From: Bacillota bacterium
GTDB taxonomy: Bacteria; Bacillota; Clostridia; Lachnospirales; Lachnospiraceae
Assembly (NCBI GenBank): GCA_023392615.1
Contig: JAEVYT010000041.1
Span: forward strand, 1 to 64,000
Direction: 5' to 3'
DNA length: 64,000 bases
The notes below the pieces were generated by a model that ran no database searches, had not been told where the DNA came from, and saw nothing but the letters and a program-made list of their open reading frames with translations. Positions 24,748-34,298 of the stretch are shown in pieces; the stretch's first letter is position 1; each line of letters opens with the position of its first letter. The translations under genes were made by a program, and so were the position numbers.

Positions 24748-26406
24748 ATGAACACAACAAAAAAAAGATTAGCCTTTATTGCGATCGATATCGCCTGCTT
24801 TCTAACGATATTAGACAGTACAATTATCAATGTATCACTACCAAATATGGCACATCATTTTCACACAACAACCTCAGGTATCTCCTGGGTGAGTACCGCT
24901 TACTTAATCGTCTTTTCCTCCTTGTTAGTAAACTTTTCAAAAATAGCAGATATATTTGGGAGAAAAAAGCTCTTTTTAATAGGGCTATTATTATTTGGTA
25001 TCTCCTCTGCCTTCTGTGGACTTGCTAATTCACTAGAGTTACTAATTCTATTTCGTGTATTACAGGGTGTGGGGGCTGCAATTCTAACACCGTTAACCAT
25101 CCCTCTCGGTATTGAATTATTCGGAAAAAATTCTTTAGGTAAGCTATCAGTTATTGTCGGGTTAACAATATCCGTCGCTGCTGCTTCCGGTCCGGTAATT
25201 GGTGGTTTGCTGAATGAGTTTTTTACCTATCGTGCAATCTTTTATGTCAACCTTCCCTTTGTAGCTCTTTCACTCATTCTCGGTGTAAAGTATGTTAAGG
25301 AATGCTATGATGAAAGTATTAGCAAGAAGATTGATATCTTAGGATGTATCTTGTTATCCACGGCTCTTGGAGGTATAACCTTTATACTGATAAAAGGAAA
25401 TGAATATGGATGGAACAGCCCCAGAATTATCGGTTTGATCTGTATATCAACTCTCGCCGCACTCTTCTTTGGAATTTATGAACGCAAAACTAAAAATCCA
25501 ATGATAGATTTTAAATTATTTAAAATCCATTCCTTTTCTTCATCCATCATACTCATTGCAGTATTTTTTTATGCTTACATGCCAATCACTTACCTAATTA
25601 ATTTTCTATTTGAAAATACTTTGGGTTATTCCGTACTAAAGGCTGGACTATTAATGGGAATTCCCAGTCTTACAGCATTAATCTCTACGCCCTTTATGCC
25701 TCTCGTTGCAAATAAACTATCTACCAAGCTTATCTCCACTCTCACTGTATTCATTGCGGTAGTTGGAAATGTTCTTTTAGCATTTATGAATCGTACCAAC
25801 TATATGATTATAATATGCATAAGTTTTATTATAATGGGGATAGGTGTCAGAATAGCTACAATACTCTACCAAACTGCATATGAAGAGATCTCTAAGGATA
25901 AAAATGCTATTGCATCAGGGATTCAAAATAGTATGCGACAGCTTACGGCCTGCTTAGCGATCGCACTTGTATCCACCTTAAGTACTCATTATACCAATAT
26001 CGCGATTAACAATACGAAAGCAGAGATGATTCGTGAAGTAAACGATAGTAAGGTGCTAAATCAAAATGTTAAAAATTCATTTATCACTTCTGTAAAAGAA
26101 ACCTCTTCCGCTGCTACAAATGAAAAATCAAAAGAGATGGTTCATAAGATATTTGCTTCAAAGGAAGTAGCATTACTTGCCACTCTACCAAAAGATCAGC
26201 AACCAGAGGTTAAAGCAAATTTCAAATTACAGGAAAATGAGTTGAATAAAATTCTTGATCATATTAACATAGTCAAAATGGATGAAAGCTTTAAGGTTTA
26301 TAATAAATGCTTTATCATTACCGGGCTGATTGCAATATTAGGTTTGATCGCAGTACCTTTTAACCATAAAAAAACAATTGTATTTGCAACTACCAAAATT
26401 TCATGA
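24748..26406 (+). CDS. DHA2-family MFS drug exporter
   Basis: Exporter of 552 residues with 14 predicted membrane helices. Motif A-like 'KIADIFGRKKLF', motif C-like 'SGPVIGGLLNEFFTYRAIF' and 'LDSTIINVSLPNMAHHF' in TM1 are DHA2 (EmrB/QacA) marks. A soluble stretch of about 100 residues (about 425-520) between the last two helices is typical of this group. It is divergent from its TetR repressor. Probably proton-driven multidrug efflux; the substrate is unknown. Confidence 0.92.
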   Translation: MNTTKKRLAFIAIDIACFLTILDSTIINVSLPNMAHHFHTTTSGISWVSTAYLIVFSSLLVNFSKIADIFGRKKLFLIGLLLFGISSAFCGLANSLELLILFRVLQGVGAAILTPLTIPLGIELFGKNSLGKLSVIVGLTISVAAASGPVIGGLLNEFFTYRAIFYVNLPFVALSLILGVKYVKECYDESISKKIDILGCILLSTALGGITFILIKGNEYGWNSPRIIGLICISTLAALFFGIYERKTKNPMIDFKLFKIHSFSSSIILIAVFFYAYMPITYLINFLFENTLGYSVLKAGLLMGIPSLTALISTPFMPLVANKLSTKLISTLTVFIAVVGNVLLAFMNRTNYMIIICISFIIMGIGVRIATILYQTAYEEISKDKNAIASGIQNSMRQLTACLAIALVSTLSTHYTNIAINNTKAEMIREVNDSKVLNQNVKNSFITSVKETSSAATNEKSKEMVHKIFASKEVALLATLPKDQQPEVKANFKLQENELNKILDHINIVKMDESFKVYNKCFIITGLIAILGLIAVPFNHKKTIVFATTKIS

Positions 26407-26475
26407 TACATGCTCGAAAAAGGATTCCAAAATGTATTTCATAGTACTCTTCAATGGAGTATACTATGCCACATA

Positions 26476-27510
26476 TTAATTTTGGGTGAATGACCATAAA
26501 TTTTTGATTTGATGCTCGAGGGTATCATAATCCCAAAGAGTGTTGCTTCTCTCTCTACAATTCGGATCATTCACCCTGATTTTTCCATCTTGAGTTCCAA
26601 CCAGCACAATGAAATGACCTGTAGTGGTAAAATCTCCTGGTCTTAAACTGCAAATAATCGGATGACCATTCTCAAGCTCAGATATCACAGAGCTTTTACT
26701 TAAACTAAGGACACGTCCTTGAATACCGAATTTTTGACCCGCTTCCGTCATAAGACTCCACTTTGTTCCGGTTCCAATAATATAATATCCGTTCTTCATT
26801 GCAAAATCGGCTACTGCATTCGGTGTTGCCTCCTTATTCTTTGTTAAAGCGACGATAACCATGGACAAGCAAGTAGGTGCACAACCTGATAATGCAATAT
26901 CATTATCACCATATGTTTTGTATCCCCATCGCTTATCCCATTGCAATAACAAAGGAAAATCACTTGATAATTCTTTCTTAGTTAATCCTCCTGATACATT
27001 TCTATCGGCCGTAAGGTACCCTTTCACAAAGTCAATCATCTCTGGATTGTTGCATAGGGATGAAATCAAATCTTTAGGGTAAGCAGACCTGTTTTCATAA
27101 ATTTCTTTAAAATCAGGATAAGTTTCCGATAGATTTTTTAATCTGCTAATTATTTCGTTTTCCTCTCGAACCTTAGGGGCTTCAACATTATATTGCATTA
27201 CCGGATTGCTATCATGCTCCTGACCATCTTTATTATTGTTAATATTACTTTTATCACCGTTTTGGTCATTACTGATTTGTTCCGTATTTCCTTCTGCTAA
27301 AGAAGAGATCTTCTGTACAAATTTCACAGAATAAATACCCACAACTATCATTAAAAATAGAATAAATGTACTTCTCACAATAAATCTTATCAGACGTGCT
27401 CTACGTCTCTTTTTTGCTCTTCGCCTTTTTATCTCAATAATTCTTCGTCTTTCCTCCGGACTCATGTACTCATAATCATACTGCCTTGATCTATTTTGAC
27501 TGTTCATCAT
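26476..27510 (-). CDS. C39-like cysteine peptidase, membrane-anchored
   Basis: Protein of 344 residues: cytoplasmic Arg/Lys-rich N-terminus (about 1-40), one TM helix (about 43-63), an Asn/Ser-rich linker, then a Peptidase_C39_2 domain (about 185-344). The likely catalytic residues are Cys in 'LSGCAPTCLSM', His in 'TTGHFIVLVG' and Asp in 'RVNDPN'. 'PLLLQWDKRWGYKTYG' is the usual start of this domain. The active domain faces outside. It is convergent with the MFS gene and has no adjacent ABC or peptide precursor, so a wall- or spore-related role is as likely as leader-peptide cleavage. Confidence 0.86.
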   Translation of the reverse strand: MMNSQNRSRQYDYEYMSPEERRRIIEIKRRRAKKRRRARLIRFIVRSTFILFLMIVVGIYSVKFVQKISSLAEGNTEQISNDQNGDKSNINNNKDGQEHDSNPVMQYNVEAPKVREENEIISRLKNLSETYPDFKEIYENRSAYPKDLISSLCNNPEMIDFVKGYLTADRNVSGGLTKKELSSDFPLLLQWDKRWGYKTYGDNDIALSGCAPTCLSMVIVALTKNKEATPNAVADFAMKNGYYIIGTGTKWSLMTEAGQKFGIQGRVLSLSKSSVISELENGHPIICSLRPGDFTTTGHFIVLVGTQDGKIRVNDPNCRERSNTLWDYDTLEHQIKNLWSFTQN

Positions 27511-27652
27511 TTATCCTTTCTCGAGTGCAAGTACTCTTCCCTTGTTTACTGATATTATATCAAAATTAAACAAATTACGCTTTCGTTTTCTATTCTTAAA
27601 TCCGTAAGTTTTACTAAAGAAAATCTTACGATTTTCTGACAAAGTATCATAT

Positions 27653-27705
27653 AATCAGGGCTGATGCAAACCAACATTAAGTTCGTTTATACAGCAGCCC
27701 TGATT
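27653..27705. terminator. Bidirectional terminator
   Basis: AATCAGGGCTG / CAGCCCTGATT with a 31-base loop and T-rich flanks, between the sugar-binding lipoprotein gene and the C39-like gene. A second hairpin CGTAAG/CTTACG lies at about 27603-27630. Confidence 0.75.
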
Positions 27706-27759
27706 TATTTGATTTTATATTTGATAATTTATATCTCTACCTATAAATTGTAAAACTAC

Positions 27760-29151
27760 TTACTTCACTTTTATGCTGAGATTACTTTCAACCTCTTTCT
27801 TAAAGTCAGCAATCGCCTGATCACGTGATTTCTTCCCATCTACATATGCATGCTCCTGATCCAGCCAATATGAATTGATTGTCTCATCGTCCTTGGTAAT
27901 ATTTTTCCCATTCACCTTTTTAGTTGAAGGAATAAATACGTCAAACATATTTTGTCCACCAAGAAAATCAATCCTACCATCCGAATTCTTCATAACTGTT
28001 GTAGAAACAACGGTGTCCTTTTTGCCTATTCCCAGCTTGTCATTTGCCCATAAGTACTGTAATCCTGATTCGGATGAATCCAGGGTGATCCACTGAATTA
28101 TTTCTCCGACAGCCTTTTTAGCTCCGGTTGCTTTATTAGCCACTACATAGGTTCCTCCCCAGAAAAAATTCTCAGGGGGTTCACATACTGCCCAATCTCC
28201 ATAAGTTCCTTCGCCAACTTTTTTACCGCCACTATGCTCCATAATAACATAGTTCAAAAGCCAAGCTGGTCCAAAGTATCCAAATATCTTTTTCTTTCCT
28301 TTATCCTGCATATCATTGTACCAAGGATCAACCCAGCTTCGATTATTATTGGAATAATCATTTTTCTTAATTGTCTTAGCAATATCTAAGAACGCTTCCC
28401 TCTTTGGATCTATTGATAACTTACCATCAACCACCCATCCTCGGTCAGCACTATTTTCAACTGCTTGCCATATATCATCAGGTCCGGAGCAGATTCCATA
28501 CCCTTTATTCTTTAACTCTCCTGCCGCTGTTAAAAACTTATTCCATCCGGGTCCAATCTTTGTCTGAACTACGGTGGGATCATCCGTTCCCCAAACAGCC
28601 TTCGCAATTGACCTTCGATAGATAAAAGTTCCTACAGTAGACTGATAACCCAGCCCCACAATCTTTCCTTCTTTATTTGAACCCAAATCAATGGAATATT
28701 GTGGGATTGAAGCCTCTTTTACCAATTTGTCTACATCAATTCCTAGATCCTGATAAGTAGCAGCATATTGACTGGCTTCTCCTTTTATATAACGAATTGC
28801 ATAAGACTGTTCAACTGTATATATATCCGGAGCATCCACTCCCCCTGCTGCCAATCCCTGATCAAGTTGACCTTGATAATTTTCAGACATGGATAAATCA
28901 TTAACCACGATTTTATAATCAAAATCCGGGTGACGGTCTTTAAATTCATTGATTACACTTTTAAATTCACTACTAAAACACCATACATTAATTTTTTTTA
29001 TATTAGGAACATCAGTTATCTTTATTTCTTTTACTTCATCTGGTGAAATAGACGGAGTAATCTGTGAATTTTTTGTATTACCGCCACATCCAGATAATAC
29101 ACTAGATAAAAGAATCAGAAAACCCAAAAATAAAGTGATAGATTTTTTCAT
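27760..29151 (-). CDS. ABC sugar-type solute-binding lipoprotein (orphan)
   Basis: Family 1 extracellular solute-binding protein of 463 residues. The lipobox 'SSVLSGCGG' (Cys about 22) anchors it to the membrane; 'INVWCFSSEFKSVINEFKDRHPDF' and 'DAPDIYTVEQSYAIRYI' are typical N-lobe segments. Such proteins bind mono- or oligosaccharides for MalFG-type permeases, but none lies within the window near it, so it must share a transporter encoded elsewhere or act in sensing. Flanked by terminators; monocistronic. Confidence 0.9.
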   Translation of the reverse strand: MKKSITLFLGFLILLSSVLSGCGGNTKNSQITPSISPDEVKEIKITDVPNIKKINVWCFSSEFKSVINEFKDRHPDFDYKIVVNDLSMSENYQGQLDQGLAAGGVDAPDIYTVEQSYAIRYIKGEASQYAATYQDLGIDVDKLVKEASIPQYSIDLGSNKEGKIVGLGYQSTVGTFIYRRSIAKAVWGTDDPTVVQTKIGPGWNKFLTAAGELKNKGYGICSGPDDIWQAVENSADRGWVVDGKLSIDPKREAFLDIAKTIKKNDYSNNNRSWVDPWYNDMQDKGKKKIFGYFGPAWLLNYVIMEHSGGKKVGEGTYGDWAVCEPPENFFWGGTYVVANKATGAKKAVGEIIQWITLDSSESGLQYLWANDKLGIGKKDTVVSTTVMKNSDGRIDFLGGQNMFDVFIPSTKKVNGKNITKDDETINSYWLDQEHAYVDGKKSRDQAIADFKKEVESNLSIKVK

Positions 29152-29311
29152 AGTAATCTCCTTATTTATAATTTTCTATATCATTACCTTTTGATCCAAC
29201 AAACTAGTATAATTAGTCGAGTAGACATTAATTTCTTTTATATAAATGTAGCTTTATTATAAGTGATATATACAACCATTACAACCACAAATTTCCATAT
29301 TAGAGATTTAC

Positions 29312-29890
29312 TCACCTTCCTATTGCGCTCCTCCATGCTTTGAATTCATTTATCACCCCTTCAATGAATTTATCTACCATCTCCGGTGGAAAAAATTCCG
29401 CTACTATCGGTTTTGTCTCTATATAACGACTATGATGTTTTATCAAAAATAAAGACAATTCATCTCTTCGTATCTCACAAATCGTCTCCTCAACCGGTAA
29501 AGTGTATTCTCTCATCTTATTCCAGACCTTATTACTCCAAGGTTCTTTATGATAATGCCAAACTGCAATCTTCCCGATTTCCTTTCGGTAATCCAAAAAC
29601 CAGTTATCACCTTTATAATGGTCTTTGAAGTCTTGAATCGGTCCCTTATCCCAGTGATAATCAAGGAACAAATGAAATAATACACCGATTTCAAACTCAT
29701 TCTCCCAATTAATTGTATTGGCTAGTTCGTTAAGTGCCTGCAGTCTGTCTGTTCGATCACGAAAGTGGGTATGATCCTTTCTGATATGATCTTCTATTAC
29801 ATCGGGTGCAGCACTCCCTACATAGAACGCCACATCGGCATCTGACTTATATCGATATGCTGCCAATACATGAACCATAATTGATGACAT
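29312..29890 (-). CDS. Zinc-dependent phospholipase C-like protein
   Basis: Protein of 192 residues of the Zn_dep_PLPC group: 'MVHVLAAYRYK', 'FYVGSAAPDVIEDHIRKDHTHFRD', 'FEIGVLFHLFLDYHWDKG' and 'KHHSRYIET' supply the His/Asp residues used as zinc ligands in the family. It is shorter than secreted clostridial phospholipases and has no signal peptide, so it is a cytoplasmic hydrolase of unknown substrate; the family link is by motif order. Monocistronic. Confidence 0.75.
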   Translation of the reverse strand: MSSIMVHVLAAYRYKSDADVAFYVGSAAPDVIEDHIRKDHTHFRDRTDRLQALNELANTINWENEFEIGVLFHLFLDYHWDKGPIQDFKDHYKGDNWFLDYRKEIGKIAVWHYHKEPWSNKVWNKMREYTLPVEETICEIRRDELSLFLIKHHSRYIETKPIVAEFFPPEMVDKFIEGVINEFKAWRSAIGR

Positions 29891-29983
29891 AATTTTCTCC
29901 TATCTATCCAGTTATTATTGCTATTTCATATTTTTACTATATTTTTGAATGTGAATCAGTTTGACTACCTCTAATATGCATAG

Positions 29984-31534
29984 TTATCTAACTTTAATCT
30001 GTGCTAAATTAGAGAAATCACCATACACTGTTTTACTTCCTACTTTGGTATAAGCTCTTACTTTAAAGTAATATGTTTTTTTAGATATAAGTTTCGTTTT
30101 TTTATAATTTGTGGAACTTGAGTTTATTGTTCCGATTTTAGAATATACGGAGTTTTTGACGGTGGACATATACACCTCATATCCGCTTGCGCCTGTTACT
30201 TTCGTCCATTTTGTTGAGACTGATTTATTAGTTGAAGAAACTGTAATTTTTGTAGAAGACGGTTTTATTACAAAAGTAATACTTTTGCTACCGGAATAAT
30301 ATCCTATCCCTGTAATCAAGACGCTGGCAATCCCAGGTTTCGTATTTGAAGTGTACTTGACAGTATAATTCGAAGATGTTACTACGCTCTTTCCGTTCTT
30401 TAACGTAACAGAAGGTTTTCTAGCATTTGAATTATAAACATAATTACTGGAGGAAAGGGTGACTGACATACTATTAATTGGAATTGTCGTTATCCTCGAT
30501 GTAACATTTCCACCAACACTGTTAAAATTCGGTTGTGTAACTTTATAATAGACTTTATAAATACCTGGATTAATATTGGTAGGCATTCCCTCTTTATAAT
30601 CTTTACCATTCAAGGAATACGTAATACTTGCGCCAACTGGGATATTAACAATAGGTCCGTGTGGTTTCCCATCATAATTACCACTGTATCCTTTAATATT
30701 AATTCCTTTCATATTGGCAGCTTTGATTGCAAAGGTCTGTCTAATTGATCCACTAAATTGTCCTTTGCCAGTAATTATAGCAGTTGCATTTCCCACATTA
30801 ATATTATTTTCATAAGTGATTGTATAATTAATATTCTGTTTTAATATTTGATTTTGGCTATTAACGGTAATCTGTGGTTTGATTTCTTGTCCTGTATAAA
30901 TAAATTCTTTTGCATTGAACGAAAGAATTGAAGAGTCAATATTAACAACATTACCATCAGAGTTTCCATCAAGAGATGCGACAGTACTGTTGACATACCA
31001 ATATCTCTTAGCACTATCTATTGTCACTTTCGATCTTGATAGCGGAACTCTAGAAGGTGTAACCGCCGGATCGGCACAATAAAACTGACCATCTGTATAA
31101 TCGGTCAATAATATACCATGAGAAAAATTATAAATCAAAACTCCCTCAGGGTGATCCTTGAGCATATTAATATAAAATTCCTTCTTATCTTTCACTATCT
31201 TTTCGTCTATATTTCCAACCGTCACTTTTATTCCTTCATAGGTATAATTATGATATATTCCAGTGCCCTCAAGCCAAGCGATTGGTCTGAGCGACTTCTC
31301 GGTTATCTTGTCCCAATTTGATTTACCGTTCATCATTGCCGCTCTTCTTAACATCATAACGGAGGAGGCCAAGGTACATGTGCCTTTCTCTTGTTGCATA
31401 ACAAAAACTGAGTCTTGATTGATATCTTCAAAAGTAGCTGCTTGTGCTTTTGTTGTATTATGTATTATTAAGTTATTAAGTAATAACAATATAATCAAAG
31501 AAAAAATTATTCTTAGTAGTCGTTTTCTGTTCAT
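29984..31534 (-). CDS. Secreted papain-like protein with Ig-like and FnIII domains
   Basis: Secreted protein of about 516 residues. The start 'MNRKRLL' is chosen because GGAGG lies about 6 bases upstream; the longer frame lacks a signal at its N-terminus. Signal peptide about 1-30 (ends near 'TKAQA'). A cysteine-peptidase-like domain follows with Cys in 'QQEKGTCTLASSVMML', His in 'YNFSHGILLTDY' and Asp in 'YCADPAV'. Then come two or three Ig-like repeats ending 'GKGQFSGSIRQTFAI' and 'GIGYYSGSKSITFVI', and a C-terminal fibronectin type III domain ('VSTKWTKVTGASGYEVYMS', 'YFKVRAYT'). Probably a cell-surface or extracellular enzyme. Confidence 0.82.
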   Translation of the reverse strand: MNRKRLLRIIFSLIILLLLNNLIIHNTTKAQAATFEDINQDSVFVMQQEKGTCTLASSVMMLRRAAMMNGKSNWDKITEKSLRPIAWLEGTGIYHNYTYEGIKVTVGNIDEKIVKDKKEFYINMLKDHPEGVLIYNFSHGILLTDYTDGQFYCADPAVTPSRVPLSRSKVTIDSAKRYWYVNSTVASLDGNSDGNVVNIDSSILSFNAKEFIYTGQEIKPQITVNSQNQILKQNINYTITYENNINVGNATAIITGKGQFSGSIRQTFAIKAANMKGINIKGYSGNYDGKPHGPIVNIPVGASITYSLNGKDYKEGMPTNINPGIYKVYYKVTQPNFNSVGGNVTSRITTIPINSMSVTLSSSNYVYNSNARKPSVTLKNGKSVVTSSNYTVKYTSNTKPGIASVLITGIGYYSGSKSITFVIKPSSTKITVSSTNKSVSTKWTKVTGASGYEVYMSTVKNSVYSKIGTINSSSTNYKKTKLISKKTYYFKVRAYTKVGSKTVYGDFSNLAQIKVR

Positions 31535-31763
31535 GTGCCCTCCTATCATGATAATCCAAACAGGCTTATTCTGGTTATTGTCGTGAATTTTGTACTCTGA
31601 TTCACTCATATCTTCATTATACAATATAATTAGGCAAATACGAACCTTAAATATGTACTATCTCATAAAAAATTAACTTTTTCGACTGAATATGCGATAA
31701 ACTTCTTTCCTGTTACCAATATAGATCAAGTAACGGAAGTAATAAATAATGATCTATTAATTT

Positions 31764-31805
31764 AAAAAAGTATGACCAAATCTTTATTCGATGGTCATAC
31801 TTTTT
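31764..31805. terminator. Bidirectional terminator
   Basis: AAAAAGTATGACCA / TGGTCATACTTTTT with a 13-base loop and T-tracts on both strands; it ends the PadR-methyltransferase remnant transcript. Confidence 0.85.
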
Positions 31806-31810
31806 ATAAG

Positions 31811-31984
31811 CTATTTTTTACTATCAAGTACAGACATGGAAGCGTCCTGCCCCATAAATATCTTATCTGCTGAGTAAATAGTTTTCGACCGAATCTCCTG
31901 ATCGGAGGATACTTTCGCAATATGACTTCTTTCAGGCGTATCATAAACATTTGCTATCATTTCAAATTTATCTGTATTGCCCAT
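31811..31984 (-). pseudogene. Truncated class I SAM methyltransferase (N-terminal remnant)
   Basis: ORF of 57 codons, ATG after GAGAGG, 9 bases behind the padR stop. The first ~30 residues 'MGNTDKFEMIANVYDTPERS' and 'HIAKVSSDQEIRS' look like the start of a class I methyltransferase, but the glycine-rich SAM loop and all later motifs are missing, and the remainder ('SADKIFMGQDASMSVLDSKK') does not match. A deletion probably removed the body. It could still be expressed as a small protein with padR. Confidence 0.55.
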
Positions 31985-31993
31985 AGCCACCTC

Positions 31994-32524
31994 TCAATCT
32001 TTATATGATATTTTATTTATATCATATAAAAGGGATTGAAACCACTCCAAATTTACTACATGATGAGACATTGAATTCTCCAACATTTTTTTATAGTGAA
32101 TTGATAATTCGCGATTCCCCTCTATCGAATCCTTTAATAACCGAATTTTGACCTCAGTCTTTTGAATCTGAATCCTGATTAGCCTCTCAAGATCTTTACT
32201 GTTATATTCCTTAGCAAATAAAAGAGCGCCATAAAAGGATAAATTAATATACTCTGACTTCGATCCATATTGATACATTAATTTTTGGAACTCTTCACTA
32301 CCTTGCTCTGTAATATTATAACGATTGCTCTCTCTTTGGTTATCGATGGAATTTACCAAAGAGAGGAACCCCTTCTCTTCAAGTTGTTTAAGATTATAGT
32401 AAAAAGATCCTTTCGTAAAATTCACTATATACTTATAATGTCTTGCCTCCATCAGAGAAAGAAGCTCATAACCATTCGCTCCGGGATTTTGTATAACTAA
32501 GCCTAATATTAACAACGGAATCAC
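31994..32524 (-). CDS. PadR-family regulator
   Basis: Regulator of 176 residues: N-terminal winged helix with 'ILGLVIQNPGANGYELLSLM' and 'GSFYYNLKQLEEKGFL' (recognition helix/wing), then a helical C-terminal PadR_C-like region. The start is GTG with AAGGAGGG about 8 bases upstream. It is followed by the methyltransferase remnant and preceded closely (17 bases) by the SGNH esterase gene on the same strand. Its target is not evident. Confidence 0.85.
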   Translation of the reverse strand: MIPLLILGLVIQNPGANGYELLSLMEARHYKYIVNFTKGSFYYNLKQLEEKGFLSLVNSIDNQRESNRYNITEQGSEEFQKLMYQYGSKSEYINLSFYGALLFAKEYNSKDLERLIRIQIQKTEVKIRLLKDSIEGNRELSIHYKKMLENSMSHHVVNLEWFQSLLYDINKISYKD

Positions 32525-32541
32525 GACATATCCCTCCTTTT

Positions 32542-33369
32542 TTATCCCTGAAAGAATTCATCTTTTGTTATCTTATTGAGAGCAAAATCCATATGCTTGA
32601 TAAACATATTTTCCGTTTGTGTATATTCTCTTGCCATTAATTGATTTAATTTCTCCCTCTCATCCGATAAAGGCTCATTTACATTTATTTTGTTATCATA
32701 TGCTTTAAAATATCTTAAACCGAAATACCGTTGTGAGATCGCATCAATATGAATTCCATCCGGATTAGACGTTAAACCTTCTGCCGTTACAAAATAACAA
32801 TTCGATTGTTCTTGAGAAAATTTTTGAAGAACCGTATTCACTTCTTTATGCTCAACACAATGCAGCCCAAAGCCCGATTGACCAAGAAAATCCGGCATAC
32901 CTCCTATTATGAGCGGAATCTCTGGTACATTAAGAGCTTTTCTTAACTCTCGCATGATTACCAGCAACTTATCATAATATACTTTATATTTTCCATCCCT
33001 ACTATCACTTTCACCCTGATGCCATAATATTCCTGATAGAGTACTATTTTGCATCGCAAATTTAGCTTCATTAATCGCATGAAGATATAATTCTCCATCC
33101 ACAGCCCATTCATCCAAAGTGCTCCCACCTTCTGCACAAGGGATTAACCCTACCGTATCTTCCGGATATTTTAAACACCATGCATCTGCAAAAGATGCAG
33201 CAAGGCTAGCACCCGCAACGGATCGGTCAAAATTCACCGGCTCCACCATCATCTGCCATCTTCCATTACGAAGCATTTTAATTCTTTCATTTATAATAGG
33301 TGAAACCTCATTTAAGAAGCCTCTACCAGCCATATTTGATTGTCCAATCATTAAAAAAGATTTTATCAT
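32542..33369 (-). CDS. SGNH/SASA-family carbohydrate esterase
   Basis: Sialate-O-acetylesterase-like (SASA) hydrolase of about 275 residues, cytoplasmic (no signal peptide). Catalytic Ser in 'FLMIGQSNMAGRG', oxyanion Gly in 'CAEGGSTLDEW', 'LWHQGESDS' block III and catalytic 'DGIHID' are all present. The start at 33369 is chosen by GGAGG 8 bases upstream; the longer frame adds an unrelated hydrophobic stretch. It probably deacetylates an imported sugar. It may be co-transcribed with padR downstream. Confidence 0.88.
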   Translation of the reverse strand: MIKSFLMIGQSNMAGRGFLNEVSPIINERIKMLRNGRWQMMVEPVNFDRSVAGASLAASFADAWCLKYPEDTVGLIPCAEGGSTLDEWAVDGELYLHAINEAKFAMQNSTLSGILWHQGESDSRDGKYKVYYDKLLVIMRELRKALNVPEIPLIIGGMPDFLGQSGFGLHCVEHKEVNTVLQKFSQEQSNCYFVTAEGLTSNPDGIHIDAISQRYFGLRYFKAYDNKINVNEPLSDEREKLNQLMAREYTQTENMFIKHMDFALNKITKDEFFQG

Positions 33370-33562
33370 CCTGTTGTCCTCCATTTCAGTTATTAGTCTA
33401 ATTAGACTATGCTTATGTATTATACACTTATTAGTCAATATGTCAAAGGAAATTAATTGGAATGCAATCACCGTGCTTTCTATCCTGCAATACGCGGGAA
33501 TAAAGTTCACTATGTTAACGCATAATATCTAAAATATTAAATTCCAGAAGAAGGTATCATTT

Positions 33563-34207
33563 ATGAAAAAAATTCTTTACATTATTGCAAACTCGAAAAA
33601 TGAAGAACTATCATCCAGTAGAACAGTAAGCAGAAAGTTAGTCAATGCCATCTCAGAAAAAGTACCGGATATGCAGTTGGAAGAACTAAACCTGTATGAA
33701 GAACATATTCCACAGGTTAAAGGATGTTATTATGAGAGCAGAAATGCAATTATAAATACAGAAGCCAGAAACAAACTTTCTCCTGAAGAACAAAAAGAAG
33801 TGACAAGAATCGAGCAACTCTGTGACCAGTTTATTGCCGCCGATATCTATATTCTAGCTGCTCCAATGTGGAGTTTATCTTTTCCGGCTCCGGTAAAGGA
33901 ATATCTGGATTGTATTATCCAAGCTGAAAAGACGATTTCATTTAAAAACAATAAACCTTATGGTCTCATGGATGATAAACAAAGAATCTTTATCTACGTA
34001 CAGTCCTCGGGTGCTAATATCCCATGGATATTAAAGCCAGCCCTGTCCAAAGGATTGAACTATGTTCATGAAATCATGAAATTCATTGGCATCCATACTG
34101 TTGATGAACTCCTAGTCGATGGAACAGGTACAACGGAACAAGAACGTCAGGACGCTATAAAAACAGCTACAGATAAAATACCTCAACTCATCGAAAAACT
34201 GTTTTAG
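33563..34207 (+). CDS. FMN-dependent NADH-azoreductase family protein
   Basis: Flavodoxin-fold NAD(P)H quinone/azo reductase of 214 residues. 'ILYIIANSKNEELSSSRTVSRKL' is the FMN phosphate loop, 'AAPMWSLSFPAPVKEYLD' the conserved AzoR central motif. Cytoplasmic homodimer by family knowledge, reducing quinones, azo dyes or nitro compounds with NADH. It is followed after 91 bases by a choloylglycine-hydrolase family gene on the same strand. Confidence 0.9.
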   Translation: MKKILYIIANSKNEELSSSRTVSRKLVNAISEKVPDMQLEELNLYEEHIPQVKGCYYESRNAIINTEARNKLSPEEQKEVTRIEQLCDQFIAADIYILAAPMWSLSFPAPVKEYLDCIIQAEKTISFKNNKPYGLMDDKQRIFIYVQSSGANIPWILKPALSKGLNYVHEIMKFIGIHTVDELLVDGTGTTEQERQDAIKTATDKIPQLIEKLF

Positions 34208-34298
34208 ATGTCGTCATTAAAAAGGCCATCCCTTTATATTCTTAATACAATATATAATAAATATATTATATAAATACACTATAAAGGGCAACTAATAT

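Noticed and set aside
31534..31624. Upstream extension of the secreted protein to 31624
   Set aside because: The extension lacks a signal sequence and a good ribosome site, while GGAGG precedes the ATG at 31534.
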